Shown here one piece after another: positions 28,466 to 39,990 of a DNA stretch of 64,000 nt. Origin of the DNA: Rhodobiaceae bacterium. Its GTDB lineage: Bacteria; Pseudomonadota; Alphaproteobacteria; RS24. The notes beneath the pieces were generated by a model. That model worked only from the letters and a program-made list of their open reading frames with translations. It was not told where the DNA came from and did no database searches. Within the stretch, counting starts at the first letter, position 1; each line of letters opens with the position of its first letter. The DNA lies in NCBI GenBank assembly GCA_018660505.1, contig JABJKE010000030.1:97989-161988 (forward strand), given 5' to 3'. A program made the translations under genes and the position numbers.

Positions 28466-28711
28466 ATGAAAGCCACCATCCACATTACGTTAAAAAACGG
28501 CGTGCTCGACCCACAAGGCAAAGCCATTGAAAACGCCCTTGGCTCTTTGGGCTTTGGCGGGGTCGACGAGGTTCGCCAAGGCAAGCTCATCGAAGTGCGC
28601 TTAGACGAGACCGACGCCGATAAAGCGCGCGCCACCCTGACCGATATGTGCGAGAAATTGCTCGCCAATACGGTGATTGAAAATTACGACATCCACCTCA
28701 GCGAGGCGTAA
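28466..28711 (+). CDS. purS: FGAM synthase subunit PurS
   Basis: The 81-residue protein is the small dimeric subunit of the multi-part FGAM synthase. It shows the family pattern [24 protein letters not shown] and the C-terminal [13 protein letters not shown]. It is needed for ammonia transfer between PurQ and PurL. Its presence, with separate purQ and a short purL, shows the three-subunit form of the enzyme rather than the fused gammaproteobacterial PurL. purQ follows after 5 bases. Confidence 0.96.
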   Translation: MKATIHITLKNGVLDPQGKAIENALGSLGFGGVDEVRQGKLIEVRLDETDADKARATLTDMCEKLLANTVIENYDIHLSEA

Positions 28712-28716
28712 AACCA

Positions 28717-29385
28717 ATGCAAGCAGCCGTTATTGTTTTCCCGGGCTCCAACTGCGACCGTGATGTTGCCGTGTGCCTAGAAGCCGCCACGGGGCAAGCT
28801 CCCCTTATGGCTTGGCATGGCGATGCCAATCTTCCCAAATGCGATTTAATCGTCTTACCCGGCGGGTTCTCTTACGGCGATTATCTGCGCTGCGGCGCCA
28901 TGGCGGCCAATAGCCCCATCTTGCGCGAAGTGGTGGCACAAGCGCATAAGGGCGCGGCCGTTTTGGGCATTTGCAATGGCTTTCAAGTGCTGACCGAATG
29001 CGGGCTTCTACCCGGCGTTTTAATGCAAAACAAAGGCCTGAACTTTGTCTGCCGCAACACGCAGCTCACCATCGCCAATAATAAAACCGCCTTTACCTCG
29101 CTGTATGGCGCGGGCGAAGAGATTACCATTCCCGTGGCGCATAATGAGGGCAATTATTTTGCCGATGACGACACACTCAAACAATTGCAAGACGAAGACC
29201 GCATCGCACTGACCTATGCCAAGGGCGACAACCCCAATGGCGCGTGCCTCGATATTGCCGGTATCAGCGATACATCGGGCCGCATTGTCGGCATGATGCC
29301 GCATCCAGAACGCCGCGCCGAAGCCGCCCTTGGGGGCGACGATGGCAAGCGTATGTTCACCGGCGTTGTGGAGATGCTATCATGA
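28717..29385 (+). CDS. purQ: FGAM synthase glutaminase subunit PurQ
   Basis: The 222-residue class I glutamine amidotransferase supplies ammonia for FGAM formation. The nucleophile Cys is in [17 protein letters not shown] and the His/Glu of the triad are in HPERRAE. The N-terminal [10 protein letters not shown] is typical. Its TGA stop overlaps the purL ATG (ATGA), so translation is coupled. Confidence 0.97.
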   Translation: MQAAVIVFPGSNCDRDVAVCLEAATGQAPLMAWHGDANLPKCDLIVLPGGFSYGDYLRCGAMAANSPILREVVAQAHKGAAVLGICNGFQVLTECGLLPGVLMQNKGLNFVCRNTQLTIANNKTAFTSLYGAGEEITIPVAHNEGNYFADDDTLKQLQDEDRIALTYAKGDNPNGACLDIAGISDTSGRIVGMMPHPERRAEAALGGDDGKRMFTGVVEMLS

Positions 29386-31574
29386 GCCATATCAATGACA
29401 CCCCGATTACCGAGGCGCTGGTAGCCGAACACGGGCTGACGCCAGACGAATTTCAAAAGGTCTGTGAGCATATGGGTCGGGTGCCCAATTATACCGAGCT
29501 CGGGGTTTTCTCGGTCATGTGGTCGGAACATTGCTCGTATAAATCATCTCGCAAATGGCTGAAAAAACTACCCGTATCGGGCCCGCAAGTCATCCAAGGG
29601 CCGGGCGAAAACGCTGGCGTCATTGATATCGGCGACGGCGATGCGGCGGTGTTTAAAATGGAAAGTCATAACCACCCTTCTTTCATCGAGCCCTATCAAG
29701 GCGCCGCCACGGGCGTGGGCGGCATTATGCGCGACGTCTTTACCATGGGCGCGCGCCCCGTTGCCAATTTAAACGCGCTGCGTTTTGGCGCGCCAGAGCA
29801 CCCCAAAACCCGCCATCTTGTGGCCGGCGTCGTGTCGGGCATTGGCGGTTATGGCAATTGCATGGGCGTGCCGACGGTGGGTGGCGAGATTAATTTCGAC
29901 CCGAGCTATAATGGCAATAATCTGGTGAACGCCATGTGCGTGGGCGTGGCGCGCACCGATAAAATTTTCTATGCGGCCGCCACAGGCATCGGCTCTCCGG
30001 TGGTTTATGTGGGCTCCAAAACCGGACGCGATGGCATTCATGGCGCCACCATGGCCTCGGCCGAATTTGACGATGCGTCGGAAGAAAAACGCCCTACCGT
30101 TCAAGTGGGCGATCCGTTTACCGAAAAACTATTGCTGGAAGCGTGCCAAGAACTAATGGCCTCGGATGCGATTATTGGCATTCAAGATATGGGCGCCGCG
30201 GGTCTCACCTCTTCGTCGGTTGAGATGGCCGATAAAGGCGGCGTTGGCATTGTGTTGAATCTCGACAAAGTGCCGGTGCGCGAAACCCATATGACGGGCT
30301 ATGAAATGCTGCTCTCGGAAAGCCAAGAGCGCATGTTGATGGTGCTCAAACCCGGCCGCGAGCCAGAAGCCAAAGCGATTTTTGACCGCTGGGGTCTCGA
30401 CTTCGCCGTCATTGGCGAGCTGACCGACACAGGCCGCATGGTGGTGCATCACCAAGGCCGCGAAATTGCCGATATGCCCCTAGGGCCCTTGGCCGATGGC
30501 GCGCCCGAATATGACCGCCCGCATGTGCCGACCCCAAAAGCGGACGACTTCAACGACGCTTGGCTGGACGGCGCGCCGGACACGCTGAGCGCGCTTAAAA
30601 AACTGATGGGCTCGAGCGAAGTGGCCTCGCGGCGCTGGGTCTATGAGCAATATGACAGCATGGTGATGGGCGATACCGTGGCCGGCCCCAGCGGCGATGC
30701 CGCGCTGGTGCGCGTGCATGGCACCAACAAAGGCCTTGCGATGTCGACCGATGTAAACCCACGCTATTGCTTCGCCGACCCGGTAGAGGGCGGCAAACAG
30801 GCGGTGGCAGAAGCCTATCGGAACATTTGCGCGATTGGCGCCAAACCTCTGGCCATCACCAATTGCTTGAACTTTGGCAATCCCGAACGACCCGAAATTA
30901 TGGGTCAATTCGTCGGCTGCCTGGAGGGCATGGGAGATGCGGGCAAAACTCTCGATTTCCCCATCGTCTCGGGCAATGTGTCGCTTTACAATGAAACCAA
31001 TGGCACGGGCATTTTACCGACCCCGGCCATTGGCGGCGTCGGGCTTATCCAAGACCTCGACAAAGCCGTGGGCAATAGCTTTACCCAAGACGGCCAGATT
31101 ATCTATCTACTGGGCGAGACAAATGGCCATTTGGGCGCCTCGCTCTACCAGCGCGACGTGTTGGACAATCATCAGATTGTGGGCCCGCCTCGGGTTGATT
31201 TGGCGCAAGAAAAAGCCCATGGCAGCTTTGTTCGAGACGCCATCGACCAAGGCCTTATTGCGGCCGCCCACGACTTATCCGACGGCGGCCTTTTGGTGGC
31301 TTTAGCCGAGATGAGCTTGGGGCACGGCATCGGCGCTCAAATCGAGCCAGATGGCGACACCGGTTTCTGGTTCGGCGAAGACCAAGCCCGCTACCTGATG
31401 AGCGTCGCGCCGGAAAAAGCCGACGCCTTTGAAGCTTTGGCGAAAGACCTACCGCTGAAGCGGCTTGGAAAAACTGCTGGCCATACATTGACATTTGGGT
31501 CTAGCCTTTCCATATCCGTAGCAGAGCTGAATGAAATTTATGAGGGTTGGTTTCCGGCCCTCATGTCGAGTTAA
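29382..31574 (+). CDS. purL: FGAM synthase large subunit PurL
   Basis: The start is the ATG at 29382, inside the longer frame of the track, giving 730 residues, the length of the small PurL type. It is the ATP-dependent synthetase. Signatures: [55 protein letters not shown] and the second half [23 protein letters not shown]. It is the last purine gene of the block and is followed at 16 bases by bolA. Confidence 0.97.
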   Translation: MSHINDTPITEALVAEHGLTPDEFQKVCEHMGRVPNYTELGVFSVMWSEHCSYKSSRKWLKKLPVSGPQVIQGPGENAGVIDIGDGDAAVFKMESHNHPSFIEPYQGAATGVGGIMRDVFTMGARPVANLNALRFGAPEHPKTRHLVAGVVSGIGGYGNCMGVPTVGGEINFDPSYNGNNLVNAMCVGVARTDKIFYAAATGIGSPVVYVGSKTGRDGIHGATMASAEFDDASEEKRPTVQVGDPFTEKLLLEACQELMASDAIIGIQDMGAAGLTSSSVEMADKGGVGIVLNLDKVPVRETHMTGYEMLLSESQERMLMVLKPGREPEAKAIFDRWGLDFAVIGELTDTGRMVVHHQGREIADMPLGPLADGAPEYDRPHVPTPKADDFNDAWLDGAPDTLSALKKLMGSSEVASRRWVYEQYDSMVMGDTVAGPSGDAALVRVHGTNKGLAMSTDVNPRYCFADPVEGGKQAVAEAYRNICAIGAKPLAITNCLNFGNPERPEIMGQFVGCLEGMGDAGKTLDFPIVSGNVSLYNETNGTGILPTPAIGGVGLIQDLDKAVGNSFTQDGQIIYLLGETNGHLGASLYQRDVLDNHQIVGPPRVDLAQEKAHGSFVRDAIDQGLIAAAHDLSDGGLLVALAEMSLGHGIGAQIEPDGDTGFWFGEDQARYLMSVAPEKADAFEALAKDLPLKRLGKTAGHTLTFGSSLSISVAELNEIYEGWFPALMSS

Positions 31575-31590
31575 GCCGAAAGGACACATC

Positions 31591-31833
31591 ATGCCCATGA
31601 GCGCTGGTGAACTAGAGACCCTCATCCGCACGGCCCTGCCCGATGCGCAAGTCGAGATTACCGACCTGCGCGGCGATGGCGACCATTACGCGGCGCATGT
31701 GGTCGCTGCGGCCTTTGAGGGCTTGTCTCGGGTGCAACAACACAAGATGGTCTATGACGCGCTGCAAGGCGGCATGGGCGACGAATTACACGCCTTGGCG
31801 CTGCAAACCGCAGCGCCGTCGAAACACAGTTAA
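31591..31833 (+). CDS. BolA family protein
   Basis: The 80-residue protein (ATG at 31591) shows the BolA core: TDLRGDGDHYAAHVVAAAFEGLSRVQQHKMVYDAL. It is the short BolA-like type (YrbA/BolA2 class) that forms a complex with monothiol CGFS glutaredoxins, binding a shared 2Fe-2S cluster. The grxD gene follows after 19 bases, supporting that partnership in iron-sulfur trafficking or iron sensing. Confidence 0.95.
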   Translation: MPMSAGELETLIRTALPDAQVEITDLRGDGDHYAAHVVAAAFEGLSRVQQHKMVYDALQGGMGDELHALALQTAAPSKHS

Positions 31834-31852
31834 CCCAAGTTAGGAGACGAGG

Positions 31853-32182
31853 ATGAGCGACATTCATCAGACGATTCAAAGCGAAGTCGATAGCGCCGAT
31901 GTGGTGTTGTTTATGAAAGGCACGCCTGTGTTTCCGCAGTGCGGCTTCTCTGGCCAAGTGGTGCAAATTTTAGGCCATATCGGCGTGCCCTTTAAAGGCG
32001 TCAATGTGCTGGAAGATGACGGGCTTCGCAATGGCATTAAAAGCTTTTCGAACTGGCCAACCATTCCCCAGCTTTATATTAAAGGCGAATTTGTGGGCGG
32101 CTGCGATATTATCCGCGAGATGTTTGAAGAAGGCGAATTGCGCCCGCTACTCGAAGAAAAAGGCATTGCGTTAGCTGAATAA
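31853..32182 (+). CDS. grxD: Monothiol glutaredoxin, Grx4 family
   Basis: The 109-residue protein has the CGFS active site in [16 protein letters not shown], the KGTP motif before it and the glutathione-binding [10 protein letters not shown] and GGCDIIREM segments. Grx4-type proteins carry 2Fe-2S clusters and pass them on, often with BolA. It is the last gene of the pur-bolA-grxD run and is followed by a strong terminator. Confidence 0.97.
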   Translation: MSDIHQTIQSEVDSADVVLFMKGTPVFPQCGFSGQVVQILGHIGVPFKGVNVLEDDGLRNGIKSFSNWPTIPQLYIKGEFVGGCDIIREMFEEGELRPLLEEKGIALAE

Positions 32183-32223
32183 GATAGCTGGCTGAATAAG
32201 AGAGCCGCTGAGCCAAAGAAAAA

Positions 32224-32248
32224 GCCCGCCGAATTGGCGGGCTTTTTT
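32224..32248 (+). terminator. Bidirectional rho-independent terminator
   Basis: GCCCGCC (32224-32230) and GGCGGGC (32236-32242) form a perfect 7-bp stem with loop GAATT, followed by TTTTTT; on the other strand it is followed by TTTTTC. It sits between the convergent grxD and rpsD genes and can serve both. Confidence 0.93.
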
Positions 32249-32307
32249 ATTTCCTGTTTGACGTCCGGTCGCTTTCGCGCCCGTGCTGGTTTTGGCCAGC
32301 CTAAAAT

Positions 32308-32928
32308 CTAATTGCGCGAATAAAATTCGACCACGAGATTAGGTTCCATTTGAACCGGATAAGGAATATCGGCCAATTGCGGCACTTGGGTCAGCGAGGC
32401 GGTCATTTTAGAATGATCGACGCTGGTATACTCCGGAATATCGCGCTCGGCGCTTTGGATCGCTTCCAGAACCACATTGAGGTTGCGCGACTTTTCGCGC
32501 ACTTCCACAACATCACCCACTTTCAGACGACGGCTTGGAATATTGCACCGACGACCATTGACCATCACATGACCATGGTTGACGAATTGGCGCGCAGCAA
32601 ACACGGTGGTGACGAATTTCGCCCGATACACCAACGCATCGAGACGTGACTCGAGCAAGCCTACGAGGTTCTCGCTGGTATCGCCTTTGACCCGAACCGC
32701 TTCGGCATAAATGCCTTTAAACTGCTTTTCGGTAATATTGCCGTAATAGCCTTTCAGCTTCTGCTTGGCACGAAGCTGCAGACCAAAGTCAGACAGTTTG
32801 CCACGGCGGCGCTGACCATGCTGGCCGGGGCCATAATCACGGTTGTTGACCGGGCTTTTGGGGCGACCCCAAATGTTTTCGCCCATACGGCGGTCAATTT
32901 TATACTTCGTTGATAGGCGCTTGCTCAT
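32308..32928 (-). CDS. rpsD: 30S ribosomal protein S4
   Basis: The 206-residue protein binds 16S rRNA early in 30S assembly. The N-terminus [21 protein letters not shown] and the S4 RNA-binding domain ([33 protein letters not shown]) are typical of alphaproteobacterial S4. It is monocistronic here, not in the alpha operon with rpsM/rpsK/rpoA; this detached location is normal for alphaproteobacteria. Confidence 0.98.
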   Translation of the reverse strand: MSKRLSTKYKIDRRMGENIWGRPKSPVNNRDYGPGQHGQRRRGKLSDFGLQLRAKQKLKGYYGNITEKQFKGIYAEAVRVKGDTSENLVGLLESRLDALVYRAKFVTTVFAARQFVNHGHVMVNGRRCNIPSRRLKVGDVVEVREKSRNLNVVLEAIQSAERDIPEYTSVDHSKMTASLTQVPQLADIPYPVQMEPNLVVEFYSRN

Positions 32929-32951
32929 GCGGCGCTGTCCTTACTTTAAAC

Positions 32952-32979
32952 AAAAAAATGCGCGAGACGATTTCTCGCG
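32952..32979 (-). terminator. Rho-independent terminator after trmJ
   Basis: On the minus strand CGCGAGA (32979-32973) pairs with TCTCGCG (32967-32961), loop AATCG, followed by CATTTTTTTG. It lies between trmJ and rpsD, so the two minus-strand genes are separate transcription units. Confidence 0.82.
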
Positions 32980-33035
32980 GATTGGCGCGTAATATACAAA
33001 AAGCCCCGTCATTGTCAAACTGGTTTTTCGCTTAT

Positions 33036-33869
33036 TTACGCGTCTTTCTCGATATTCTCGCCAGGGTCGCGCTCACCACGAGAAATGGCCGCCACACGCG
33101 GCTTTAAAAGCGGGTCTTTTGCCCCGCGAGGCCAGCGTAAAAGCGAATTTATCATGCCGCGAAACGTGCGCACGTCCTGTTCGGTCAGGGTCGCGCGGTG
33201 CAACATATTGCGAATATTGCGCGCCATAGCCGGCGCTTTGGCCGGCGGGGCCAAAAATCCCGAAGCCGAGAGCCCCGCTTCCAAATGCGCGAACATAGCG
33301 TTAACCTCGGCGCGCGTGGCGGGGCGCGTGTCTGGCATTTCTTGGCGCACCTCGGGTGTGGTGTCGGTGGCCTGATACCATTCATAGCCCAGAAGCAAAA
33401 CCGCTTGCGCCAAATTGAGCGACGAAAATTCTGGGTTGAGCGGCACCCGACAAATCGCATCGGCGAGGGAAATATCTTCATTGTCGAGGCCGGTGCGCTC
33501 GGGGCCGAATAAAATCCCGCCCTGCAAATCGGCGTTCTCGGCTTGGCGCGCCCGCATTTCGGCCGCCACTTTCTCGGGCGTTAACACCGGCTTCACCATA
33601 TCGCGCATCCGCGCCGTGGTGGCCACCAGAAAGCCCAAATCAGCGGTGGCTTGCGCCACTGTATCAAACAGTTTGTGGTTCTCAATCAAAGCAGAGGCGC
33701 CCGACGAGGCCTTCAGCGCGCGCTCATATTGCCAGCCCTCGCGGGGGCTTACCAACCTGAGGTCCGTGAGGCCGAAATTCAGCATGGCACGCGCCACGGT
33801 GCCGATATTTTCGCCTAATTGGGCGCCGACAAGGATAATTGCTGGCGCTTTTGTCCTTAAATCACTCAT
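33036..33869 (-). CDS. trmJ: tRNA/rRNA 2'-O-methyltransferase, TrmJ-like (SpoU family)
   Basis: The 277-residue protein has the SpoU/TrmD knot motifs: IILVGAQLGENIGTVARAMLNFGL at the N-terminus, GILFGPERTGLDNEDISLAD, and CRVPLNPEFSSLNLAQAVLLLGYEW. This pattern matches TrmJ, which methylates the ribose of position 32 in some tRNAs. The C-terminal region (about 200-277) is longer than in minimal SpoU proteins and includes basic residues. The gene is transcribed alone, with a terminator downstream. Confidence 0.9.
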   Translation of the reverse strand: MSDLRTKAPAIILVGAQLGENIGTVARAMLNFGLTDLRLVSPREGWQYERALKASSGASALIENHKLFDTVAQATADLGFLVATTARMRDMVKPVLTPEKVAAEMRARQAENADLQGGILFGPERTGLDNEDISLADAICRVPLNPEFSSLNLAQAVLLLGYEWYQATDTTPEVRQEMPDTRPATRAEVNAMFAHLEAGLSASGFLAPPAKAPAMARNIRNMLHRATLTEQDVRTFRGMINSLLRWPRGAKDPLLKPRVAAISRGERDPGENIEKDA

Positions 33870-34010
33870 TCCACTCCCTTAGGCCAAAGAACGCCTTTTA
33901 TCAACGCTGCAATTTTGCTATGAACTAAAGCTCACACAAAGATGTTAGGGGTTCGGCGGGCCGTTGAGCCCTGCTTCGCGCCATACCATCAGCTACAGGA
34001 TGAATAGAAA

Positions 34011-35222
34011 ATGTCGAAAATAAAAGTAGAGAATCCAATTGTTGAGCTGGATGGCGATGAAATGACCCGCATCATTTGGCAGATGATTAAAGACAAATTA
34101 ATTCATCCCTATCTCGACCTTGATTTGAAATATTTCGACCTCGGCATTGAAGCGCGCGATGACACGGACGACCAAATCACCATCGATAGCGCCGAAGCGA
34201 TTAAGCAAATCGGCGTTGGGGTAAAATGCGCCACCATCACCCCCGATGAAGCGCGCGTTGAAGAATTTGGCCTCAAACAAATGTGGCGCTCGCCCAATGG
34301 CACCATCCGCAATATTCTAGGCGGTACGGTTTTCCGCGAGCCGATTATTTGCCGCAATGTGCCGCGCCTGGTGCCCGGCTGGACCGACCCGATTGTCATC
34401 GGCCGCCATGCCTTTGGCGACCAATATCGCGCCACCGATTTCGTCGTGCCTGGCAAAGGCAAACTGACCATGAAATGGGAAGCCGAAGACGGCAGCGACA
34501 CCAAAGAATTTGAAGTGTTTAACTTCCCCAGCGGCGGCGTGGCTATGTCGATGTATAATCTCGATGACAGTATCCGCGATTTCGCCCGCGCCTGTATGCT
34601 CTACGCCATAGACCGCCAATGGCCGCTCTATCTCTCGACTAAAAACACCATTTTGAAAGCCTATGACGGGCGCTTCAAAGATTTATTCCAAGAAGTTTTC
34701 GACGCTGAATTTAAAGACCAATTTGATAAATTGGGCATCGCCTATGAGCATCGCCTGATCGACGATATGGTGGCGGCAGCGATGAAATGGAACGGCGAAT
34801 TTGTCTGGGCCTGTAAAAACTACGATGGCGATGTGCAATCCGATACCGTCGCCCAAGGCTTTGGCTCCTTGGGGCTGATGACCTCGGTTTTGTTAACACC
34901 CGATGGCAAAACCATGGAAGCCGAAGCCGCCCACGGCACGGTGACGCGCCACTATCGCGCGCATCAGCGCGGCGAAGACACATCGACCAATTCCATCGCC
35001 TCGATTTTTGCTTGGACGCGCGGCATTTCCAAACGCGCTGAATTGGATAAAAATGACGCGCTGGCGCATTTTGCCACGACGCTGGAGAAAACCTGCGTCA
35101 GCACCGTAGAGCGCGGCTCAATGACCAAAGATTTGGCACTCTTGGTCGGCGAAGGCCAAAAATGGCTCACCACCGAGGGTTTCCTCGATGCGGTTCGCGA
35201 GAATTTAGAAAAAGCGCTTTAA
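34011..35222 (+). CDS. icd: NADP-dependent isocitrate dehydrogenase (eukaryote-like dimeric type)
   Basis: The 403-residue enzyme catalyses oxidative decarboxylation of isocitrate in the TCA cycle. The N-terminus [25 protein letters not shown] and [17 protein letters not shown] are typical of the homodimeric type II IDH shared by alphaproteobacteria and mitochondria, rather than the E. coli Icd type. The motif [35 protein letters not shown] carries the substrate/cofactor region. It converges on alaS with 7 bases between. Confidence 0.97.
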   Translation: MSKIKVENPIVELDGDEMTRIIWQMIKDKLIHPYLDLDLKYFDLGIEARDDTDDQITIDSAEAIKQIGVGVKCATITPDEARVEEFGLKQMWRSPNGTIRNILGGTVFREPIICRNVPRLVPGWTDPIVIGRHAFGDQYRATDFVVPGKGKLTMKWEAEDGSDTKEFEVFNFPSGGVAMSMYNLDDSIRDFARACMLYAIDRQWPLYLSTKNTILKAYDGRFKDLFQEVFDAEFKDQFDKLGIAYEHRLIDDMVAAAMKWNGEFVWACKNYDGDVQSDTVAQGFGSLGLMTSVLLTPDGKTMEAEAAHGTVTRHYRAHQRGEDTSTNSIASIFAWTRGISKRAELDKNDALAHFATTLEKTCVSTVERGSMTKDLALLVGEGQKWLTTEGFLDAVRENLEKAL

Positions 35223-35229
35223 GCTTACC

Positions 35230-37905
35230 TTAACCTAACAGGGCTTCAATATCGGCAATGGCTTGCGCGCCATTTTGCGTCTCGGGGCCGCCGGCTTGCG
35301 CCATGTCTGGGCGTCCGCCGCCGCCCTGCCCGCCAAGCGCGGCAGAGCCAGCTTTCACTAAATCAACCGCATTGAAACGCGACGTTAAATCCTGCGTCAC
35401 GCCCACGGCAATGCCTGCTTTGCCATTATCAATGCCAATGAAAACCACAACGCCGCTGCCCAATTGCTTTTTGCCGTCGTCCACAAGACCGCGTAATTCT
35501 TTGGCTGGCAGGCCATCGAGACAGCGCGCCATAAAGGAGACGCCGTTAATCTCGCGCACCTGCGAGGCGCTCTCGTCGCCGCCGCTATGGGCGCCCGCCA
35601 AGGCCAATTGTTTTTTGGCTTCGGCCAACTCTCGGTCGAGGTTTTTTCGCTCTTCGAGAAGCTTGCTGACGCGAGCCGGCAGGTCTTCCACGCCGACTTT
35701 CAATTCTTGCGTGGCGGCGTGCAGAATATGTTCGTGGGCGGCAATTTGGGCCAAAGCGGCTTTGCCTGTGCGCGCCTCAATACGGCGCACGCCCGAGGCG
35801 ACCGCGCCTTCGGAGCTGATTTTCAACAGGCCAATATCGCCCAAACGGCGCACATGCGTGCCGCCGCAAAGCTCTACCGAATAGGCGCCCTCTGTGTCGT
35901 CTGAATTGCCCAAGCCCATCGATAAAACGCGCACTTCATCGCCATATTTCTCGCCAAACAGAGCCAAAGCGCCCGCTTCAATGGCTTCATCGGGGGTCAT
36001 CAGGCGGGTCGAGACGTCGGCGTTTTGGCGGATGATATCATTGACCATGGCCTCGGCGGCATCAACTTCTTCTGGTGTCATGGCGCGCGGATGCGAGAAA
36101 TCAAAGCGCAAACTCTGGTCGTTGACCAGCGAGCCTTTTTGCGTCACATGATCGCCCAACACACGGCGCAAGGCTTCGTGCAATAAATGCGTGGCCGAAT
36201 GATTGGCGCGAATCGCATCGCGCCGCGCCACGTCAATTTCTTGATGCACCAGCGCGCCGTGGCGCAATTCGCCCGCCTCGACCGTGCCGTGGAGAACATG
36301 CACATCGCCGAGCCTTTTTCGGGTTTCGGTAATCTCAATCGCCAGACCCGCCCCATCGCTCAACCGACCGATATCGCCAACTTGGCCGCCGCTTTCGGCA
36401 TAGAACGGGGTTTGGTTGAGCATGACGGCAATCTCGTCGCCAGCCTTGGCCTCTAGCACGGTCTCGCCATCGCGCACGATGGCCAGCACTTGCCCCTCGG
36501 CTTCGCCGGATTGATAGCCGACAAATTCGCTGGCGCCATGCTCATTACGTAAATCAAACCAAATGGCCTCCGTTGCCTCTTGGCCGGAACCCGACCAATT
36601 GGCGCGCGCGTCGGCGCGTTGTTTTTCCATCGCCGTATCAAAGCCATTGGTATCGACCGACAGGCCTTTTTCGCGCAAAGCATCTTGGGTCAAATCAAGC
36701 GGGAAGCCGAAAGTATCGTAAAGTTTAAACGCCACATCGCCCGGCAGCGTGTCGGTTTTCATTTGCCCCAATTCATCGTCGAGCAATTTCAGACCACGCC
36801 CCAACATATCACGGAAGCGGTCTTCTTCGTGGCGCAGGGTTTCCACAATCAAGGCGCTAGCGCGTTCTAATTCAGGATAGGCCGCCGCCATTTGGGTTTT
36901 TAACGCGGGAAACAATTGCCATAACACTGGCTCTTTAGTGCCCAACATATGCGCGTGGCGCATGGCGCGGCGCATAATGCGGCGCAGCACATAGCCGCGC
37001 CCCTCATTGGACGGCAAAACGCCATCGGCGATTAAAAACGCCGACGAGCGCAAATGGTCGGCAATCACCCGATGGCTGACCCCATGCGCGCCCTCAATGC
37101 TTTGGCCAGATATATCGGCCGAGGCCTCGATGAGATGATACATGAGGTCGGTATCGTAATTATCGTGTTTGCCTTGCAAAACCGCGCCAATGCGCTCTAG
37201 CCCCATGCCCGTATCGATACTGGGTCGGGGTAAATCCACGCGCGTGCCATCGCTTTGCTGCTCATATTGCATGAATACGATGTTCCAAATTTCAATAAAC
37301 CGATCGCCGTCTTCTTCCGGGCTGCCCGGGGGGCCACCGGCAATGGCTTCGCCATGGTCGAAGAAAATTTCGGAGCATGGACCACAAGGGCCCGTGTCGC
37401 CCATTGACCAGAAATTATCAGCCGTGCCAATGCGGATGATTCTATCTTCCGACAGGCCCGCAATTTTTTGCCAAAGGCCGAAAGCCTCTTCATCTTCTGC
37501 ATAGACCGTTGCCAGTAATTTCTCAGCCGGCAGGTCGAGTTCCTTGGTCAAAAAATTCCACGCGTAATGAATGGCTTCTTCTTTAAAGTAATCGCCAAAG
37601 GAAAAATTTCCCAGCATTTCGAAAAACGTATGGTGGCGCGCGGTATAGCCAACATTGTCGAGGTCATTATGCTTGCCGCCAGCGCGCACGCATTTTTGCG
37701 AACTCACCGTGCGCGGACCGACCCATTTTTCGGGGATGGCTTCTTGCCCGGTAAAATAATTCTTAAACGGCACCATGCCCGCATTGGTGAACAAAAGCGT
37801 CGGGTCATTCAGCGGCACGAGCGGGCTGGAGGCCACCACTTCGTGCGATTCCGCTTTAAAATAATCTAAAAAACTTGCGCGGATATCCGCCAGACCAGTC
37901 GACAT
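35230..37905 (-). CDS. alaS: Alanine--tRNA ligase
   Basis: The 891-residue enzyme has the normal AlaRS layout: catalytic domain ([32 protein letters not shown]), a helical tRNA-binding domain, the editing domain with [12 protein letters not shown] and [13 protein letters not shown] zinc/active-site residues, an oligomerisation coiled region ([23 protein letters not shown]) and a C-terminal DHHA1-like domain ([12 protein letters not shown]). It is downstream of recA on the same strand, separated by a terminator; recA-alaS adjacency is common in alphaproteobacteria. Confidence 0.98.
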   Translation of the reverse strand: MSTGLADIRASFLDYFKAESHEVVASSPLVPLNDPTLLFTNAGMVPFKNYFTGQEAIPEKWVGPRTVSSQKCVRAGGKHNDLDNVGYTARHHTFFEMLGNFSFGDYFKEEAIHYAWNFLTKELDLPAEKLLATVYAEDEEAFGLWQKIAGLSEDRIIRIGTADNFWSMGDTGPCGPCSEIFFDHGEAIAGGPPGSPEEDGDRFIEIWNIVFMQYEQQSDGTRVDLPRPSIDTGMGLERIGAVLQGKHDNYDTDLMYHLIEASADISGQSIEGAHGVSHRVIADHLRSSAFLIADGVLPSNEGRGYVLRRIMRRAMRHAHMLGTKEPVLWQLFPALKTQMAAAYPELERASALIVETLRHEEDRFRDMLGRGLKLLDDELGQMKTDTLPGDVAFKLYDTFGFPLDLTQDALREKGLSVDTNGFDTAMEKQRADARANWSGSGQEATEAIWFDLRNEHGASEFVGYQSGEAEGQVLAIVRDGETVLEAKAGDEIAVMLNQTPFYAESGGQVGDIGRLSDGAGLAIEITETRKRLGDVHVLHGTVEAGELRHGALVHQEIDVARRDAIRANHSATHLLHEALRRVLGDHVTQKGSLVNDQSLRFDFSHPRAMTPEEVDAAEAMVNDIIRQNADVSTRLMTPDEAIEAGALALFGEKYGDEVRVLSMGLGNSDDTEGAYSVELCGGTHVRRLGDIGLLKISSEGAVASGVRRIEARTGKAALAQIAAHEHILHAATQELKVGVEDLPARVSKLLEERKNLDRELAEAKKQLALAGAHSGGDESASQVREINGVSFMARCLDGLPAKELRGLVDDGKKQLGSGVVVFIGIDNGKAGIAVGVTQDLTSRFNAVDLVKAGSAALGGQGGGGRPDMAQAGGPETQNGAQAIADIEALLG

Positions 37906-37983
37906 GGTTCACCTCACTCTATGCCTTTTACATAGCCGTTCGCGCGCTCAAGAACAAGAAGCTTCCCCTGCCGATAGCACAAC

Positions 37984-38010
37984 AAAAAGGCCCGACAAAG
38001 CCGGGCCTTT
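37984..38010 (-). terminator. Rho-independent terminator after recA
   Basis: On the minus strand AAAGGCCCG (38010-38002) pairs with CGGGCCTTT (37994-37986) around a 7-base loop, followed by more T residues (TTTTTGTTG). It separates recA from alaS. Confidence 0.9.
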
Positions 38011-38074
38011 CAATTTATGTCACTGTAAGCTCGATTGTCAGTTCGACTGCCAGTTCGCTTGCTAGTGCAAAAGA

Positions 38075-39172
38075 CTAACCTGCCGCTTCTTCCACCGGAG
38101 CTTCATCTTGCCCCTTGGCCAATAAGGCTTCTTCCTCTGTTAGCTCTTCAACATCGATGAGACCCGCATCAGCGCGCACTTTGGCTTCAATTTCCGCCGC
38201 CATATCTGGGTTTTCGAGCAAGAACTTGCGGGTGTTTTCTTTGCCTTGGCCGATGCGTTGCGTGCCATAGCTATACCAGCTGCCGGCTTTCTCAACGATT
38301 TCAGCTTTCACACCGAGGTCAATCAGCTCCCCCATTTTGGAAATGCCTTCGCCATATAAAATGTCAAATTCGACGACGCGGAAAGGCGGGGCCACTTTAT
38401 TCTTCACCACTTTCACGCGGGTCTGGTTTCCAATCACTTCATCGCGGTCTTTAATGGCGCCAATGCGGCGAATGTCCAAACGGCACGACGAGTAAAATTT
38501 CAGCGCATTGCCGCCAGTGGTGGTTTCGGGCGAGCCGAACATCACGCCAATTTTCATCCGAATTTGGTTGATGAAAATCACCATCGTATTGGAACGCGAA
38601 ATCGAGCCAGTCAATTTACGCAGCGCTTGGCTCATCAACCGCGCTTGCAGACCTGGCAGACTGTCGCCCATATCGCCTTCTAATTCGGCTCTTGGGGTCA
38701 AGGCTGCCACCGAGTCGATAACCAAAACATCGACCGCCGCAGAGCGCACCAATGTATCGGCAATTTCGAGCGCCTGCTCGCCATTGTCTGGCTGCGAAAT
38801 CAGCAAATCTTCCACATTCACGCCCAGCTTATTTGCATAGCCGGGATCCAGCGCATGTTCCGCATCGATAAAGCCACAAGTGCCACCGACTTTTTGCGAC
38901 TCGGCAATCGTATGCAGCGCCAAAGTGGTTTTGCCCGAGCTCTCCGGACCATAAATCTCAATCACCCGCCCTTTGGGCAAGCCACCAATGCCAAGCGCAA
39001 TATCAAGCCCCAGCGAGCCCGTTGAAATGCTCTCGATAGCTTCGATACTGGCTGGATCGCCCAGCTTCATAATCGAGCCTTTACCGTAACTTTTCTCAAT
39101 CTGAGACAACGCCGCTTCCAGCGCTTTTTTCTTCTCTTCACTCTTTTGCATAAGGTTCACCACTTCAGCCAT
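38075..39172 (-). CDS. recA: Recombinase RecA
   Basis: The 365-residue protein performs strand exchange and triggers LexA self-cleavage. Walker A is GPESSGKTT, Walker [13 protein letters not shown], and [30 protein letters not shown] follows in the conserved core. The C-terminal tail is acidic ([24 protein letters not shown]), as in other RecA proteins. The upstream region holds a near-perfect promoter with an SOS box between its two elements, so the gene should be under LexA control. I saw no such box before uvrB or uvrC. Confidence 0.98.
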   Translation of the reverse strand: MAEVVNLMQKSEEKKKALEAALSQIEKSYGKGSIMKLGDPASIEAIESISTGSLGLDIALGIGGLPKGRVIEIYGPESSGKTTLALHTIAESQKVGGTCGFIDAEHALDPGYANKLGVNVEDLLISQPDNGEQALEIADTLVRSAAVDVLVIDSVAALTPRAELEGDMGDSLPGLQARLMSQALRKLTGSISRSNTMVIFINQIRMKIGVMFGSPETTTGGNALKFYSSCRLDIRRIGAIKDRDEVIGNQTRVKVVKNKVAPPFRVVEFDILYGEGISKMGELIDLGVKAEIVEKAGSWYSYGTQRIGQGKENTRKFLLENPDMAAEIEAKVRADAGLIDVEELTEEEALLAKGQDEAPVEEAAG

Positions 39173-39220
39173 AATCTAAGCTCCCGTTATTTCATAGCCC
39201 GATAGTGCGGGCAATGAAGC

Positions 39221-39250
39221 ATTATGTTCACTTTTTGTTCTATTTGTCAA
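39221..39250 (-). promoter_or_regulatory. recA promoter with alphaproteobacterial SOS (LexA) box
   Basis: On the minus strand TTGACA (39250-39245) is followed after 18 bases by CATAAT (39226-39221). In the spacer is GAAC-N7-GAAC (39240-39226), the reverse of GTTC-N7-GTTC, the direct-repeat LexA site known for alphaproteobacteria. Its position inside the promoter fits simple repression by LexA. Confidence 0.88.
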
Positions 39251-39358
39251 GAACAGGTATAAGCCATTGAATTGGTGCTATTTTTTATAAATTTAAACCT
39301 GTGTGTAAAAACCAAATCGGCGATTTTAAGCGGTGCTGGATAGAATCACCAAATGGCA

Positions 39359-39775
39359 TTAGTCGTCGCGATAGACCCGCTCGCGCTTTTCGTGGCGCTC
39401 TTGGGCTTCCAGTCCCATGGTCGCAATGGGGCGCGCATCGAGACGCTTCAAACTAATCGGGTCGCCGGTCTCTTCGCAATAGCCATAGGTCTTATCTTCG
39501 ATACGCCGCAGCGCGCTATCAATTTTATTGACCAGCTTGCGATGCCTGTCGCGCGTGCGCAGCTCGAGTTGTTTCTCGGCTTCTGAATTGGCACGGTCGA
39601 CGTCATCAGGGTGATTGACGCTTTCGTTTTGCAAGCCCATCACCGTCTCTTTGGTTCCTTTAATCAGATCGTCTTTCCAGTCCATCAGCTTGCGACGGAA
39701 ATACTCTCTTTGCCGAGCGTTCATAAATGGCTCGTCATCTGTTGGAACATAGTCTTTCGGCAGTCGGGTCGCCAT
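39359..39775 (-). CDS. dksA: DksA/TraR family transcription factor (RNA polymerase-binding protein)
   Basis: I start at the ATG at 39775 (MATRLPKDYVPTDDEPFMNAR, 138 aa), which matches family N-termini; the track start adds an unrelated 47 residues. The coiled-coil domain carries the tip motif region DDVDRANSEAEKQLELRTRDR, with the Asp residues that insert into the RNA polymerase secondary channel. The finger region reads YGYCEETGDPISLKRLDARP and retains only one of four zinc cysteines, as I recall for other alphaproteobacterial DksA proteins. It acts with ppGpp in starvation control. Confidence 0.95.
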   Translation of the reverse strand: MATRLPKDYVPTDDEPFMNARQREYFRRKLMDWKDDLIKGTKETVMGLQNESVNHPDDVDRANSEAEKQLELRTRDRHRKLVNKIDSALRRIEDKTYGYCEETGDPISLKRLDARPIATMGLEAQERHEKRERVYRDD

Positions 39776-39990
39776 GAGCGTCTCTTCCCTATCATTTCGT
39801 TTTTCGTCCATCGCCTTTTGAGCAATTAAACGAGCGCATTTTCTATAGGTAATTCGAGGCATAAAATCAAGCCACCTTCGCGTTAATAAGTTTACAGAAT
39901 TGACACTTGCACGCACGCGAGCTTGCCCTTAGTCTTTGCCGCCATACGTCGCCTGTTACAGGTAATTTGATATTCATGAGGAAACCATCC

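Noticed and set aside
39359-39775. DksA lacking three zinc cysteines as a novelty
   Set aside because: As far as I recall this is the normal state in alphaproteobacterial DksA proteins.
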